Assembly: GCF_026261605.1 (NCBI RefSeq)
Contig: NZ_CP102486.1
Span: 1,488,001-1,552,000 of the forward strand
DNA length: 64,000 nt
Direction of reading: 5' to 3'
Origin: Dechloromonas sp. A34
Lineage (GTDB): Bacteria; Pseudomonadota; Gammaproteobacteria; Burkholderiales; Rhodocyclaceae
Positions within the stretch are counted from its first letter, which is position 1. Every line of letters starts with the position of its first letter. A program made the translations under genes and the position numbers. Below are positions 53,978-63,673 of the stretch, in pieces. The notes under the pieces were generated by a model. The model was not told where the DNA came from, did not search any database, and saw only the letters and a list, made by a program, of their open reading frames with translations.

Positions 53978-56023
53978 ATGATGAGCACAGGGATTTTCAG
54001 CGTCGGCATCAGCGGTATCGCAGCAGCCCAATTGGGCTTGCTGACGACCGAGCACAATGTCGTCAATGCCAGTACGCCGGGTTATACCCGCCAGCGTACC
54101 GTCCAGGCGACCAATCTGGCGGTCAATACCGGGGCCGGGTCTATCGGGCAGGGCGTCCATGTGCAGACGATCGAGCGGCTGTACGATCGTTTTCTGACTG
54201 GCCAAGTGACCTCCGCACAGTCTTCATTGAGCGAGATCGAGGCTTACTACACCGAAATCAAGCAAATCGACAATCTGCTGGCCGATCCGAGTGCCGGCCT
54301 GAGTCCGGCCTTGCAGGATTTCTTCAGTGGTGTTCAGCAGGTCGCGTCCAATCCTTCGCTGCTTTCCGCTCGGCAGTCGATGATCTCGTCGGCACAGACA
54401 CTGGTCTCACGGTTTCAGTCGATCGATGCGCGACTCAGCGATCTGACCAGCGAAGTCAATGGGAAAATCCAGGATGCGGTCAGTTCGGTCAATTCCTACG
54501 CGACCCAGATCGCCGATCTGAACCAGCGCATCCTGGTTTCCGAGTCGTCCTACGGGCAGCCGGCCAACGATCTGCTAGATCAGCGCGACCAGCTGATCAA
54601 CGACCTGAACAAGCTGATCAAGGTGTCGACAACGACCAACAGTGATGGCGGTTTCAACGTTTTCATCGGCTCCGGGCAGCAACTGGTGGTCGGTAACATC
54701 GCGATGCGAATGAGCTCGACGATGTCGAGTGCCGATCCCGAGAAAATGGTAGTTGGCCTGGAAACGGCAAACGGGGGCGTTCAGGAGCTGCCAGAGCGCT
54801 TGATCGTCGGTGGCGAGCTTGGCGGCTTGGTGAAATTCAGATCCGAGTCGCTGGACCGGGCGACCAACGAGCTGGGGCGGCTTGCCGCTTCAGTCGCCTT
54901 GACCTTCAATGCCCAGCATGCCTTGGGACAGGATCTGTTGGGACAGGCCAACGGCGATGCCGGCTTTAATGCCGACTTCTTTTCCGTTGGCTTGCTGAAA
55001 CCTGAAGTCAGCGCCAACGCCAACAACGACAACACCGGTACGCCCGTGATTCAGGCCGCCTTCGCACCGCCGACCTACGGGCCGGAAGTCAATAACGGCA
55101 ATTTCTTTACGAAGCTGACGACCAGCGATTATCAGCTGGCCAACACGGCGACCGGTTATACCTTGACCCGCTTGAGCGATAACAAGCAATGGGGGCCGTC
55201 CGCCCTAGGCGCTCTGTCGACCACGATACAAAGCGAGGAAGGCTTCTCGATCTCGCTTTCCGGCGCCGATGCAGTCGGCAATCGCTATCTGATTCGGCCG
55301 ACCGAGAGTGCAGCAAAAAATCTGGCGATCAATCCGGTGGTTGCCGCCGACACCCGCATGGTCGCCGCAGCCACACCTTTTCGGACGAGTGCTGCGGGGA
55401 GCAATACCGGATCCGGCATTATTTCGAGCGGTACTGGCGTTCCAGGATTCAACACCAGTCTGCTGCCGGCGGCGGGGATCACCATTAGCTATGCTTCGGC
55501 GACCACACAGCTGTCCCTTGCCGGGGTGACGGCCGGGCAAACCATCACCTACAAGCCGCCCGGAGCGGCCGAGGTGTCGGTAGTCGCGCCGGCGACGATT
55601 CCTTATACGCAGGGGATGGCAGTCGCCGTCTCCGGCATGAGTTTCGTGATCAGTGGGGTGCCGGGTAACGGCGATACATTCAAGCTCGAGCGAAACACGG
55701 CGGCGACCAGCGATGGCCGCAATGCCCTGGCTATAGGCAAGTTGCAAACCCAGAATACGGTGGCCGGCGGCAGCGCAACCTTCCAGACGGCTTATGCGGA
55801 ATTGGTGGCCAATAACGGAGTCAAAACCCGGGAACTCAAGGTCACCGGCGAGGCGCAGCAGGCGGTGCTCGATCAGGCACAAGCCAATCGCGATGCGCTT
55901 TCCGGTGTCAATCTCGACGAGGAAGCGGCCAACATGATCCGTTTTCAGCAGGCCTATCAGGCTTCGGCAAAGCTGCTCGAAGTGGGCAAGACCCTGTTCG
56001 ACACCATACTTCAGATCAGCTGA
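53978..56023 (+). CDS. flgK: flagellar hook-associated protein 1, FlgK
   Basis: 681 residues. The N-terminus STGIFSVGISGIAAAQLGLLTTEHNVVNASTPGYTRQR and the C-terminus GVNLDEEAANMIRFQQAYQASAKLLEVGKTLFDTILQI are the conserved FlgK coiled-coil ends; DLLDQRDQLINDLNKLIKVSTTT is also typical. Two adjacent ATGs (53978, 53981) follow GAGGTGA. It joins hook and filament and is escorted by FlgN. Confidence 0.96.
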   Translation: MMSTGIFSVGISGIAAAQLGLLTTEHNVVNASTPGYTRQRTVQATNLAVNTGAGSIGQGVHVQTIERLYDRFLTGQVTSAQSSLSEIEAYYTEIKQIDNLLADPSAGLSPALQDFFSGVQQVASNPSLLSARQSMISSAQTLVSRFQSIDARLSDLTSEVNGKIQDAVSSVNSYATQIADLNQRILVSESSYGQPANDLLDQRDQLINDLNKLIKVSTTTNSDGGFNVFIGSGQQLVVGNIAMRMSSTMSSADPEKMVVGLETANGGVQELPERLIVGGELGGLVKFRSESLDRATNELGRLAASVALTFNAQHALGQDLLGQANGDAGFNADFFSVGLLKPEVSANANNDNTGTPVIQAAFAPPTYGPEVNNGNFFTKLTTSDYQLANTATGYTLTRLSDNKQWGPSALGALSTTIQSEEGFSISLSGADAVGNRYLIRPTESAAKNLAINPVVAADTRMVAAATPFRTSAAGSNTGSGIISSGTGVPGFNTSLLPAAGITISYASATTQLSLAGVTAGQTITYKPPGAAEVSVVAPATIPYTQGMAVAVSGMSFVISGVPGNGDTFKLERNTAATSDGRNALAIGKLQTQNTVAGGSATFQTAYAELVANNGVKTRELKVTGEAQQAVLDQAQANRDALSGVNLDEEAANMIRFQQAYQASAKLLEVGKTLFDTILQIS

Positions 56024-56034
56024 AGGAGAATAAC

Positions 56035-57315
56035 GTGAGAGTTAGTACTGCGCAGATTTTCGATTCCGGCACCCGCGGCATTGGCCGCAATCAGTCCGAT
56101 CTCTTCAAGTTGCAGAATCAGATGGCGACTGGACGCAAGGTGCTGACCCCGGAGGATGATCCGATTGCTTCGGCTCAGGCGTTGGTCTTGACCCAGTCAA
56201 AAGAGGTTTCGTCGCAATACCTGAAGAATCAGGGTGATGCCAAGGGAAAGCTAGGTACGGTTGACGCACAGTTGAGCTCCCTGACCGACCTGCTGCAGAA
56301 CGTGCGGGAAAGGGTCGTCCAGGCTGGGAACACGACCTTGACCAATACCGATCGCAGCCATATCGCACAGGAGCTGGAAGCCCGTTTTTCGGAATTGATG
56401 GGTATTGCCAATGCCCAGGATGGCGCCGGGAGTTATCTGTTCTCCGGCTACCAGGGGGCAGTCAAGCCGTTTTCGTTGAGCAATGCTGGCGCCACCTACG
56501 TCGGCGACGACGGGCAGCGCCTGCTGCAGGTTGAGGGCTCGCGGCAGATTCCCACCAATATTTCGGGACGGCAACTGTTTGAATCGATTCGTAGCGGCAA
56601 CGGAACCTTCACGACGGCAACCGGCGGCAATACGGGTGGTGGCATCAATCAGGGAACTGCCCTTATTGATCAGGGCAGTGTCAATAACCAGAGCCTGTGG
56701 AGTCAGGCGCTGGTCAACGGTTATGGTGATGTCGAGATACGTTTCTCAGTGAATGCCGGGGTTACACAATACGAGCTTTACGATGCGTCGTCGAATACCT
56801 TGATTAGTGCCGCGCCCACGGATTTCGTCCCGGGCCAGACGATTTCCTTGCAGAAGACCACCGCGCCGGCTCAGGATTTCGGCGTGTCGGTTACTCTCCA
56901 GGGCAGCCCGGCTGCCGGCGACCGCTTCATGGTGGCGCCAAGCGCCAGCCAGAGCGTCTTTACGACCTTGCGCAATACCATCAACACCCTGAAGCAGGGT
57001 ATAAATAGTGTGGGCTCTGGCAACAGCACAACCGAGTTCGTCAATGATCTGGGCGGAAATTTGCTGAATATCGATCAGGCACTGGAAAATATCACCGGGA
57101 TGCGCGCCACCGTGGGCAGCCATCTGAAAGAGCTTGATTCGCTGGGCAGCGCCGGTGAGGATTTGCAGCTTCAATACGCCGCGTCGCTTTCCAATCTCCA
57201 GGACCTGGATTACGCCAAGGCGATTACCGACATGGCCAGAAAGCAGCTACAGCTCGAAGCCGCCCAGCTTTCCTTCAAGCAGATCAGCCAGCTCAGCCTG
57301 TTCAGCATCCTATGA
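56035..57315 (+). CDS. flgL: flagellar hook-associated protein 3, FlgL
   Basis: 426 residues from a GTG start with AAGGAG upstream. MRVSTAQIFDSGTRGIGRNQSDLFKLQNQMATGRKVLTPEDDPIASAQALVL is the FlgL signature; the flagellin-like C-terminal helix is LSNLQDLDYAKAITDMARKQLQLEAAQLSFKQISQLSLFSIL. Forms the second junction layer after FlgK. The stop overlaps the start of the next lipoprotein gene. Confidence 0.95.
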   Translation: MRVSTAQIFDSGTRGIGRNQSDLFKLQNQMATGRKVLTPEDDPIASAQALVLTQSKEVSSQYLKNQGDAKGKLGTVDAQLSSLTDLLQNVRERVVQAGNTTLTNTDRSHIAQELEARFSELMGIANAQDGAGSYLFSGYQGAVKPFSLSNAGATYVGDDGQRLLQVEGSRQIPTNISGRQLFESIRSGNGTFTTATGGNTGGGINQGTALIDQGSVNNQSLWSQALVNGYGDVEIRFSVNAGVTQYELYDASSNTLISAAPTDFVPGQTISLQKTTAPAQDFGVSVTLQGSPAAGDRFMVAPSASQSVFTTLRNTINTLKQGINSVGSGNSTTEFVNDLGGNLLNIDQALENITGMRATVGSHLKELDSLGSAGEDLQLQYAASLSNLQDLDYAKAITDMARKQLQLEAAQLSFKQISQLSLFSIL

Positions 57316-57776
57316 AAGCAGCGCCTCTCCTGATCGCCTCTGCTGTTGCTCTCTCCGGTTGCAGCACAGCCGGGTCGACTGCCTCTCCCCTGATTCCCGA
57401 CAAAGCGATTCAGCTGACTGCAAAAACTTCGGTATCGCTGTCGACATTGGCGACGGTGGCGGTTATCGCGGCAGCGATTTATATCGTTTACGATCCGCTT
57501 GCCCCCAATTGGGAAATCGAGGAGTCCAGACTCAACGAGAGTACCTACCGGTTTTCGCTGAAAATGAAGCGTTATCATACTGGTGGCGCCGGGGAGTCGA
57601 TTCAGATACTGAAGCGCCGGGCCAGCCAGCTTCAGTACGAACAGGGCTTTGGCAGCTATCAGATTCTTGAATACACCGAAGGCATCGAGTCGCAAACCAT
57701 CGGCGCACGTCGTATGGCCGAAGGCGTTGTCAAGCTGGTGCAGCCCCAGCAGGCGGACTCGTTCCTGCAGAACTAG
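57312..57776 (+). CDS. putative lipoprotein of unknown function, 154 aa
   Basis: 154 residues. The signal peptide MKAAPLLIASAVALSGC has a lipobox (LSGC, Cys17), and a second hydrophobic stretch lies at about 45-60 (LATVAVIAAAIYIVYDP). The rest is a small soluble domain with WEIEESRLNESTYRFSLKMKRYHTGGAGESIQILKRRA. ATG 57312 overlaps the flgL stop by four bases, so it is translationally coupled to a junction-protein gene and should be expressed late. I recognise no family. It ends 29 bases from the convergent fliR. Confidence 0.75.
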   Translation: MKAAPLLIASAVALSGCSTAGSTASPLIPDKAIQLTAKTSVSLSTLATVAVIAAAIYIVYDPLAPNWEIEESRLNESTYRFSLKMKRYHTGGAGESIQILKRRASQLQYEQGFGSYQILEYTEGIESQTIGARRMAEGVVKLVQPQQADSFLQN

Positions 57777-57805
57777 TGCCAGCCTCTGGCTCTGTGGTAC
57801 TAGCC

Positions 57806-58588
57806 TTACTTGCCGGAGACCGCGAAGCCGAGCATTGCGCTCATCGCGATCTCGAATACTCCCTGAATCGGCGTCGCCAGGTAATTCATACTGATCGCCA
57901 GGACTACGAAGCCGCCGATCAGCGTCAGCGGGAAACCGAGCGCAAAGATGTTAAGTTGCGGTGCAGCGCGAGTCAGGACCGCCAGGGCAACGTTGGTGAT
58001 CATCAGGGCGACGACGATCGGTAGTGCCAGCAGTAGACCGGCCGAGAATATTTTGCCCCCCAGTTCCGCAAGATTTAGCCAGGAGCCATTGCCTAACGGG
58101 GTCGGGCTGACCGGAATAGCCGAGAAGCTCTGGGCCAGCGTGGCGAAGTAGAGCAGGTGGCCGTTCATGGATAGAAAGAGCAACAGGGCGATCAAATTCA
58201 CCAATTCGGCAATCACCGGCGTTTGCGATGCGCTGAGCGGATCGTAAAAGGTGGCGAATCCGAGCCCCATCTGAAATCCAATGAACTCACCCGCCAGATC
58301 GAAGGCCGCGAACACGATGCGGGCGGCAAAACCCATGCCGATGCCAATCAACATTTGCTGGAACATGATCCACAGCCCGCCGAGGGAGGCCGGGGCAACC
58401 GATGGCATGTCCGGGAGTCCGGGGGCCAGTGCTACGGTGATGGCGAGGGCGAGGATCAGGCGGGTTTGGCGCGGAGCCCCGGCCGTACTCCACAGCGGTG
58501 CCGAGGCGACGAAAGCCAGGATGCGAGCGAGCGGAAAGATGAAGGCGACGATCCAGGCATCGATCTGGGTGGATTCGATGCTCAGCAT
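57806..58588 (-). CDS. fliR: flagellar export gate protein FliR
   Basis: 260 residues, with about six membrane helices. RILAFVASAPLWSTAGAPRQTRLILALAITVALAP, GFAARIVFAAFDLAGEFIGFQMGLGFATFYDP and the LGFPLTLIGGFVVLAISMN region are typical of FliR, part of the FliPQR export channel. Last gene of the minus-strand fli unit, one base after the fliQ stop. Confidence 0.96.
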   Translation of the reverse strand: MLSIESTQIDAWIVAFIFPLARILAFVASAPLWSTAGAPRQTRLILALAITVALAPGLPDMPSVAPASLGGLWIMFQQMLIGIGMGFAARIVFAAFDLAGEFIGFQMGLGFATFYDPLSASQTPVIAELVNLIALLLFLSMNGHLLYFATLAQSFSAIPVSPTPLGNGSWLNLAELGGKIFSAGLLLALPIVVALMITNVALAVLTRAAPQLNIFALGFPLTLIGGFVVLAISMNYLATPIQGVFEIAMSAMLGFAVSGK

Positions 58589-58589
58589 G

Positions 58590-58859
58590 TCAGCCGATCA
58601 ATTGCGGAATGCTTCCGAACAGGCGCTGGATGTAATCGACCAGGTACTGAAGCATCCAGGGGCCGACCAGTAGCAGCACGATGAACATCGCAACCAGTTT
58701 GGGAACGAATTGCAGCGTCGATTCGTTGATCTGGGTGGCGGCCTGAAAGATACTGATGATCAGGCCAACGACCAGCGCCGTCAGCAAAATGGGGGCAGAG
58801 ATGATCAAGGTCACCTCGATTGCCTGGCGGCCAATTTCCATGACGGTACCCGGCGTCAT
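58590..58859 (-). CDS. fliQ: flagellar export gate protein FliQ
   Basis: 89 residues with two membrane helices: [70 protein letters not shown] is a full-length FliQ. Its ATG overlaps the fliP stop by four bases. Confidence 0.97.
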   Translation of the reverse strand: MTPGTVMEIGRQAIEVTLIISAPILLTALVVGLIISIFQAATQINESTLQFVPKLVAMFIVLLLVGPWMLQYLVDYIQRLFGSIPQLIG

Positions 58860-59602
58860 GGCGAGAAGCTCTGGACCAGCGAGCCGATGACCAGATGCCA
58901 GCCATCGACGAGGACGAAGAGCATCAACTTGAAGGGCAGAGCGACCATCACCGGGGACATCATCATCATGCCCATCGACATCAGCAGGCTGGCTACCACC
59001 ATGTCGATCACCAGAAAGGGAATGAACAGGATGAAACCGATCTGGAAGGCTGTTTTCAGTTCGCTGATCACGAAGGCCGGGACCAGGATGCGAAGCGGGA
59101 TGTCGTCGGGCTTTTCGAGCTTGTCGATTTTGGCGATGCCGGCAAAGAGCGCGAGGTCGGATTCGCGGGTCTGCTTGAGCATGAAGCCGCGCATCGGCAC
59201 AGCGGCGCGCTCCGCTGCCTGCAAGATGTTGATCTTGTTTTCGGAGAGCGGCAGATAGGCTTCGCTATAAACCCTTTCGAGCACCGGACTCATGACGAAA
59301 AAAGTCAGAAACAGCGCGAGGCCGACCAGAACCTGATTCGGCGGCGAAGTCTGCGTGCCTAGGGCGTGCCTGAGCAGGGAGAGGACGATGATGATGCGGG
59401 TAAATCCGGTCATCATCAGCACGGCGGCCGGGATGAAGGTTAGCGCCGTCATCAGCACCAGCGTCTGGATGGTCAGCGAATAGGTGGTGCCGCCACCGGC
59501 CGCCGGGCTGCTGGTAATGGCTGGCAGGCCGCCGGCTCCCTGGGCAAGGGCCAACCCCGCCGGCAGCAGCAGGGCGACGACGGCAAGCAGCCACCTAATC
59601 AT
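58856..59602 (-). CDS. fliP: flagellar export gate protein FliP
   Basis: 248 residues from ATG 59602 ([21 protein letters not shown], a cleavable signal peptide). The conserved [60 protein letters not shown] and [37 protein letters not shown] segments identify FliP. The methionine-rich loop forms the channel gasket. It overlaps the 3' end of fliO by eight bases. Confidence 0.97.
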   Translation of the reverse strand: MIRWLLAVVALLLPAGLALAQGAGGLPAITSSPAAGGGTTYSLTIQTLVLMTALTFIPAAVLMMTGFTRIIIVLSLLRHALGTQTSPPNQVLVGLALFLTFFVMSPVLERVYSEAYLPLSENKINILQAAERAAVPMRGFMLKQTRESDLALFAGIAKIDKLEKPDDIPLRILVPAFVISELKTAFQIGFILFIPFLVIDMVVASLLMSMGMMMMSPVMVALPFKLMLFVLVDGWHLVIGSLVQSFSP

Positions 59603-60019
59603 TTTTGCGGCGCTCGGCAATGCCCTGCAGCCATTGCGTAAACGGCTTCTCCGCCGAGCTTGGCAGGCCGTCAGCAGGAATGGCCGCACCTTTTTCCAGC
59701 CGGTGCAGCGTGCGGATCTGTCCGGGAACGATGCCGATGACCAGCCATTCGTCGCCGACCTCCAGGAGGACGATGCGTTCGCGGGGGCCGAGGGCAACCC
59801 CGCCGACAATCTTCATTCCGCCCTGGCCGAAGCCCTTGCCCCGGAGACCTTTCTGGCCAGCCAGGCCGTACCGATTAGCAGGGCCACGATCAGGGCCAGG
59901 GCCAGCGCCGCCTGGACGTAGGTGCCTGTAGACACTGTCGGGGCAGCCGTTTCGGCGGCGTCGGCAGCAAAAGGTATGAGCAGGGAGAGAAAGCGTAGCA
60001 AGCGTGAAGCCCGTGGCAT
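59595..60019 (-). CDS. fliO: flagellar protein FliO, frameshifted in this sequence
   Basis: The first frame (60019 down to 59813) gives [21 protein letters not shown] (signal-like), a membrane helix ([22 protein letters not shown]) and then an early stop. The second frame carries the cytoplasmic FliO domain, [34 protein letters not shown], to 59595. Adding one base to the four-C run at 59839-59842 (G on the coding strand) joins them into 141 residues, normal for FliO. FliO promotes FliP ring assembly. Confidence 0.88.
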
Positions 60020-60062
60020 CTGGTAGTCAGGGCGATATCTTAAAGCAAACTTGCCGGGGCGT

Positions 60063-60506
60063 TTAGCGATTGAGTTTTCGCATCCGCTCGGATGGCGTGA
60101 TGATGTCGGTCAGGCGAATGCCGAACTTGTCGTTGACGACAACTACTTCGCCCTGGGCGATCAGGGTGCCGTTGACCAGAACATCCATCGGTTCGCCGGC
60201 CATGGCATCGAGTTCGACCACCGAGCCGTGTGCCAGCTGGAGCAGGTTCTTGATTGTGATCTTGGTACGGCCGAGTTCAACGGTAATCTGGACCGGGATG
60301 TCCAGAATCATGTCGAGCTCGTTCATCATGCCGGCATTGCCCGCATGACCGCCGAACGAGGGGAAGATGTCCGCCGGCTGGGCAGCCTCGGTGATCGTCG
60401 AATCGGTGACGGCCTGCTCGGCCATCGCGGCCGCCCAGTCATCCTCACTGATCTGTCCATCGTCCTCGGCGATCGGGTTTTCCACATTTTCCATTTCGTC
60501 AGCCAT
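60063..60506 (-). CDS. fliN: flagellar switch protein FliN
   Basis: 147 residues from ATG 60506, which has GGGAG upstream and overlaps the fliM end by eight bases. An acidic N-terminal region is followed by the SpoA domain: LDMILDIPVQITVELGRTKITIKNLLQLAHGSVVELDAMAGEPMDVLVNGTLIAQGEVVVVNDKFGIRLTDI. C-ring component below FliM. Confidence 0.96.
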   Translation of the reverse strand: MADEMENVENPIAEDDGQISEDDWAAAMAEQAVTDSTITEAAQPADIFPSFGGHAGNAGMMNELDMILDIPVQITVELGRTKITIKNLLQLAHGSVVELDAMAGEPMDVLVNGTLIAQGEVVVVNDKFGIRLTDIITPSERMRKLNR

Positions 60507-61515
60507 TTTTTTCTCCCATCGCCAGCTCGGGGGCTGGTGCGTCGGGCGATGATGCGACAAATCGCTCGACTTTCAGTGCATATTGACCGTTCTGCTGGCC
60601 GTAGGAACATTCCATCAACGGTACGTTGTCGACCAGGGCTTCGATATGCTCAGGGATATGGAACGGAATGACATCGCCCGCCTTGAGTTTGAGTATCTGC
60701 CCGAGCGTGATTTTACCGGAACCCAGGTGGGCAACGATTTCGACTTCGGCACCTTGAAGCTGTTTGCGCAGGGTGCCGATCCAGCGTTTGTCGGAAGATA
60801 GCTGGTCGCTTTGCATCGTGCTGTAAAGCAAGTCGCGGATCGGCTCCAGCATCGAGTAGGGGAAGCAGATGTGCATGTCGGCCGTCGCCCCGCCGAACTC
60901 CAGCGTGAAGGTCGTCGACACGACGATTTCTGACGGCGTCGCGATATTGGCAAACTGGGAATTCATCTCCGAGCGCACGTACTCGAAATTGATGTCGTGT
61001 ACCGGCTTCCATGATTTGCTGTATTCGGCGAAGACGACGTTGAGCAGGCCCTGAATGATCCGTTGTTCGGTTGCCGTGAAATCACGGCCTTCGACCCGGG
61101 TATGGAAGCGACCATCGCCGCCGAACATGTTGTCCACTACCAGAAAAACAAGGTTGGGGTCGAATACGAACAATGCTGTGCCGCGCAGGGGTTTGGCAAT
61201 CACCAGGTTCAGGTTGGTCGGGACGACCAGATTGCGGATAAATTCGCTGTACTTTTGCACACGGATCGGACCCACCGAGATTTCGGCGTTTCGATGCATG
61301 TAATTGAACAGGCCGATCCGGAGATAGCGGGCAAAGCGTTCGTTGACCAGTTCCAGCGTCGGCATTCGCCCACGCACGATACGTTCCTGCGTACCAATGT
61401 TGTACGCACGAATCCCCCCGCCGTCACCATCGCCTGCATCAGGCTCGTCGGCTTCGCCGGTGACGCCCTTGAGTAGAGCGTCAACCTCGTCCTGGGAAAG
61501 AAAGTCGCCTGCCAT
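60499..61515 (-). CDS. fliM: flagellar motor switch protein FliM
   Basis: 338 residues. It starts MAGDFLSQDEVDALLKGV, the CheY-P-binding peptide. The middle domain follows (RIVRGRMPTLELVNERFARYLRIGLFNYM, GGDGRFHTRVEGRDFTATEQRIIQ) and a C-terminal SpoA domain (LGSGKITLGQILKLKAGDVIPF). FliM receives CheY-P and sets rotation direction. Confidence 0.97.
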   Translation of the reverse strand: MAGDFLSQDEVDALLKGVTGEADEPDAGDGDGGGIRAYNIGTQERIVRGRMPTLELVNERFARYLRIGLFNYMHRNAEISVGPIRVQKYSEFIRNLVVPTNLNLVIAKPLRGTALFVFDPNLVFLVVDNMFGGDGRFHTRVEGRDFTATEQRIIQGLLNVVFAEYSKSWKPVHDINFEYVRSEMNSQFANIATPSEIVVSTTFTLEFGGATADMHICFPYSMLEPIRDLLYSTMQSDQLSSDKRWIGTLRKQLQGAEVEIVAHLGSGKITLGQILKLKAGDVIPFHIPEHIEALVDNVPLMECSYGQQNGQYALKVERFVASSPDAPAPELAMGEKNG

Positions 61516-61521
61516 GGCTCC

Positions 61522-62084
61522 TTACTGGATGATGAACGATGTGAATAGAACAGACTTGACCGGACCCTCGGCGTGAATGACTTCACCCTTCTTGTTTTTC
61601 TCCGGTGGTTCGGCGACGTTGTTGATTTCTGCCTTCAGCTGTTCGGCAAGGCGCTCCTTGCCTTCCTTCGGCAATAGTTCCGAGGCCTTCTTGGAAGACA
61701 GCAGCAAGGTGATGTTGTTGCGAATCTTCGGCATCAGGGACTTCAGCATCGGCTCCGAGGCGACATCCTCAATTTCCAGCGAAAGCATGACCTGGAGGTA
61801 CTGATCGCCGGTTTCCGGAACAAGATTGACTGTGAAGGCATCAAGGTTGATGAAAACTGGCGCGACATGCGCCTCCTTTTTCTTGTCCTTCTTTTTCGTC
61901 TTGGCCGTTTCGGCGGTGACTTCCTCGTCGTCCTCCGCAGGTTCGCTCTTGCTGAGCAGCATGAAGGCGGCGCCACCACCGGCAAGCACGACAACGAGCA
62001 CGGCCGCCAGAATGATGATCAGCAGTTTTTTGCTTTTTTTCGGGGTTCTACCCCTTCCTCTGCTGGCTTGGCGTCTTTTGCCAT
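61522..62084 (-). CDS. fliL: flagellar basal-body-associated protein FliL, frameshifted in this sequence
   Basis: ATG 62084, with AAAGAGGAAAT upstream, starts MAKDAKPAEEGVEP, but this frame stops 22 codons in. The membrane helix LLIIILAAVLVVVLAGGGAAF and the rest of FliL (FINLDAFTVNLVPETGDQYLQVMLSLEIED) are in the neighbouring frame. One extra base near 62034-62045 (a G4 run or the T7 run) gives 187 residues. FliL stabilises stators and the MS ring. Confidence 0.9.
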
Positions 62085-62116
62085 GTTATTTCCTCTTTAG
62101 ACGATCCCTGGTTTGG

Positions 62117-63150
62117 TCAGGCAAACAAGTCAACCATGCCGCGCCCCCGGTGTATAACCGCGCTGCCAGCTATGTTTGCCGCTTTCTCATTGGCCGGAAG
62201 TATAGCGTTTTCGTTTGCTGAGCGGTTCCCGTTCGCGCCTTGGAAGGCATGCTCCTGATTCTGTTGGGACAGATTGGCGCCGACGTTGGACTGGCCGAGA
62301 TTGATGCCTGCGGAGGAAAGCATTTCTTTTAGTTGCGGTAGGGCGCTTTCGATGGCCTGTCTGACTTCGGCGTGAGGCGAGGCAAAAGCCAGCGTGGCTT
62401 GGTCGCCACTCAGATTCAGCGTGATCTGGATCGGGCCCAGTTGCGGCGGGTTGATGTTGATTTGTGCCGATTGTTGATCGTTTTTGGCCATCCAGACGAC
62501 CTTGTCGCCAAACTGCTTTGGCCAAGCGTTTTCATTCAGATGGGCGGCAATGCCGGGGGGGGCGAGGTGGCGCCTGCGTCCTGCAGCGGACGTCCGCTGG
62601 CCAGGCCGCCTGTCGGGTTGGATAGTGTGGTGGGCGAGTTTTCCAGAGGGGACGCTTCGGCGGCAATATTTGCCGCTTCGTTTGGCAGAAGTCGATTGAA
62701 GCTCTTCGTAATATTGCCGGCCAGGGCCAATTTTTCAGATGCCTTGGTGGTATCGGCGATGCCGGTTTTGCCCTGCTCGCGAACGTCCGGTAGCTCTCGG
62801 ATGCCCTTGTCGCCAACCGCCGGCTGTGTCCCAAGTACCCCCTTTGCCGTCTTCTCCGCCAGGGGATCGATTACCCCTGTGCTGCGGATTACCATTTCCG
62901 GTGCTTGTTGTGCATTGCCAATCAGTGCGGCAATCTCGGCGGGATCGACCGCTGACGGCTGATCGTCAAGTTCGGTGGTCATCAGGGGCGCCTCAGCGCT
63001 TGCCGTTGGGAGTAGGTTCTTGAGCTCCCCGGAGAGCAGTGCGGCAAAGTCGCCGGGAATGCCTTCCGCGCCTGTCGCGGCGGTCGAGGGCGCCGATGCC
63101 ACGGTAGCAGTGGCGCTGGCGGAGCCTGTGGAAACGACGCTAATACCCAT
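62117..63150 (-). CDS. fliK: hook-length control protein FliK, frameshifted in this sequence
   Basis: The N-terminal part (ATG 63150, MGISVVSTGSASATATVAS) is a low-complexity Ala/Ser/Thr-rich region, as usual for the FliK ruler. It shifts at the eight-G run 62555-62562. The C-terminal substrate-switch domain continues in another frame: HLNENAWPKQFGDKVVWMAKNDQQSAQININPPQLGPIQITLNLSGDQATLAFASPHAEVRQAIESALPQLKEML. One added base gives 344 residues. FliK measures the hook and triggers FlhB specificity switching. Confidence 0.9.
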
Positions 63151-63214
63151 TGCTATTCCTTGAGGGGCAGTTGTTCTGCCAAGGAATAAGCAATGTCTGT
63201 GCCGGAGCCGGTTT

Positions 63215-63667
63215 TTAGTTTTCCGGGTTGTCCTTAATGCTGAATTTTCGGGTGGAGAACTCGTCCTGCAGTTTTTGTTCCTGCTTGTTTTCCCGATAAC
63301 GTTCCCGCGCATCGTGGCGTTGCGACAAGGTGTCAATCGCCTTGAGCTGCTTGTTCTGGGCTTGCCACTGGGTCTGTCCGGCCTTGGTGCTGCGCTCCGA
63401 GGTCTCGACGGCGATGCGCTGCTGAGTGATTGCTTCGTCGATGCGACCGAGAAAATCCTGATAGTTGCGCAGGATCAGGCGGGTGATGCCCTGAGCCGTC
63501 GCGTCGCGCATCCGCTGGGCGTATTCCTCGCGGTACTGCTCAAGCATCTGCAGGCGGCTGCGCTGGCTCTGCTCGGCGGCTATCAGCTGGCCCAGCTTGC
63601 GCGTTGCCTCGTCGGCACGGGTCTGCATGATTTCAAGCAGCGGCTGCAGGGAAAAGGCTTGGGTCAT
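63215..63667 (-). CDS. fliJ: flagellar export protein FliJ
   Basis: 150 residues, almost entirely a coiled coil (LLEIMQTRADEATRKLGQLIAAEQSQRSRLQMLEQYREEYAQRM, then long Gln/Glu-rich helices). The order fliI-fliJ-fliK supports the call. FliJ links the FliI ATPase to FlhA. The stop of fliI lies six bases upstream. Confidence 0.93.
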   Translation of the reverse strand: MTQAFSLQPLLEIMQTRADEATRKLGQLIAAEQSQRSRLQMLEQYREEYAQRMRDATAQGITRLILRNYQDFLGRIDEAITQQRIAVETSERSTKAGQTQWQAQNKQLKAIDTLSQRHDARERYRENKQEQKLQDEFSTRKFSIKDNPEN

Positions 63668-63673
63668 CCGTTA

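Noticed and set aside
20035..62562. Programmed ribosomal frameshifting as the explanation of the broken genes
   Set aside because: Nine unrelated sites lack slippery heptamers with a consistent downstream structure, and all need the same one-base correction at or next to a G/C run. Missing bases explain them more simply.
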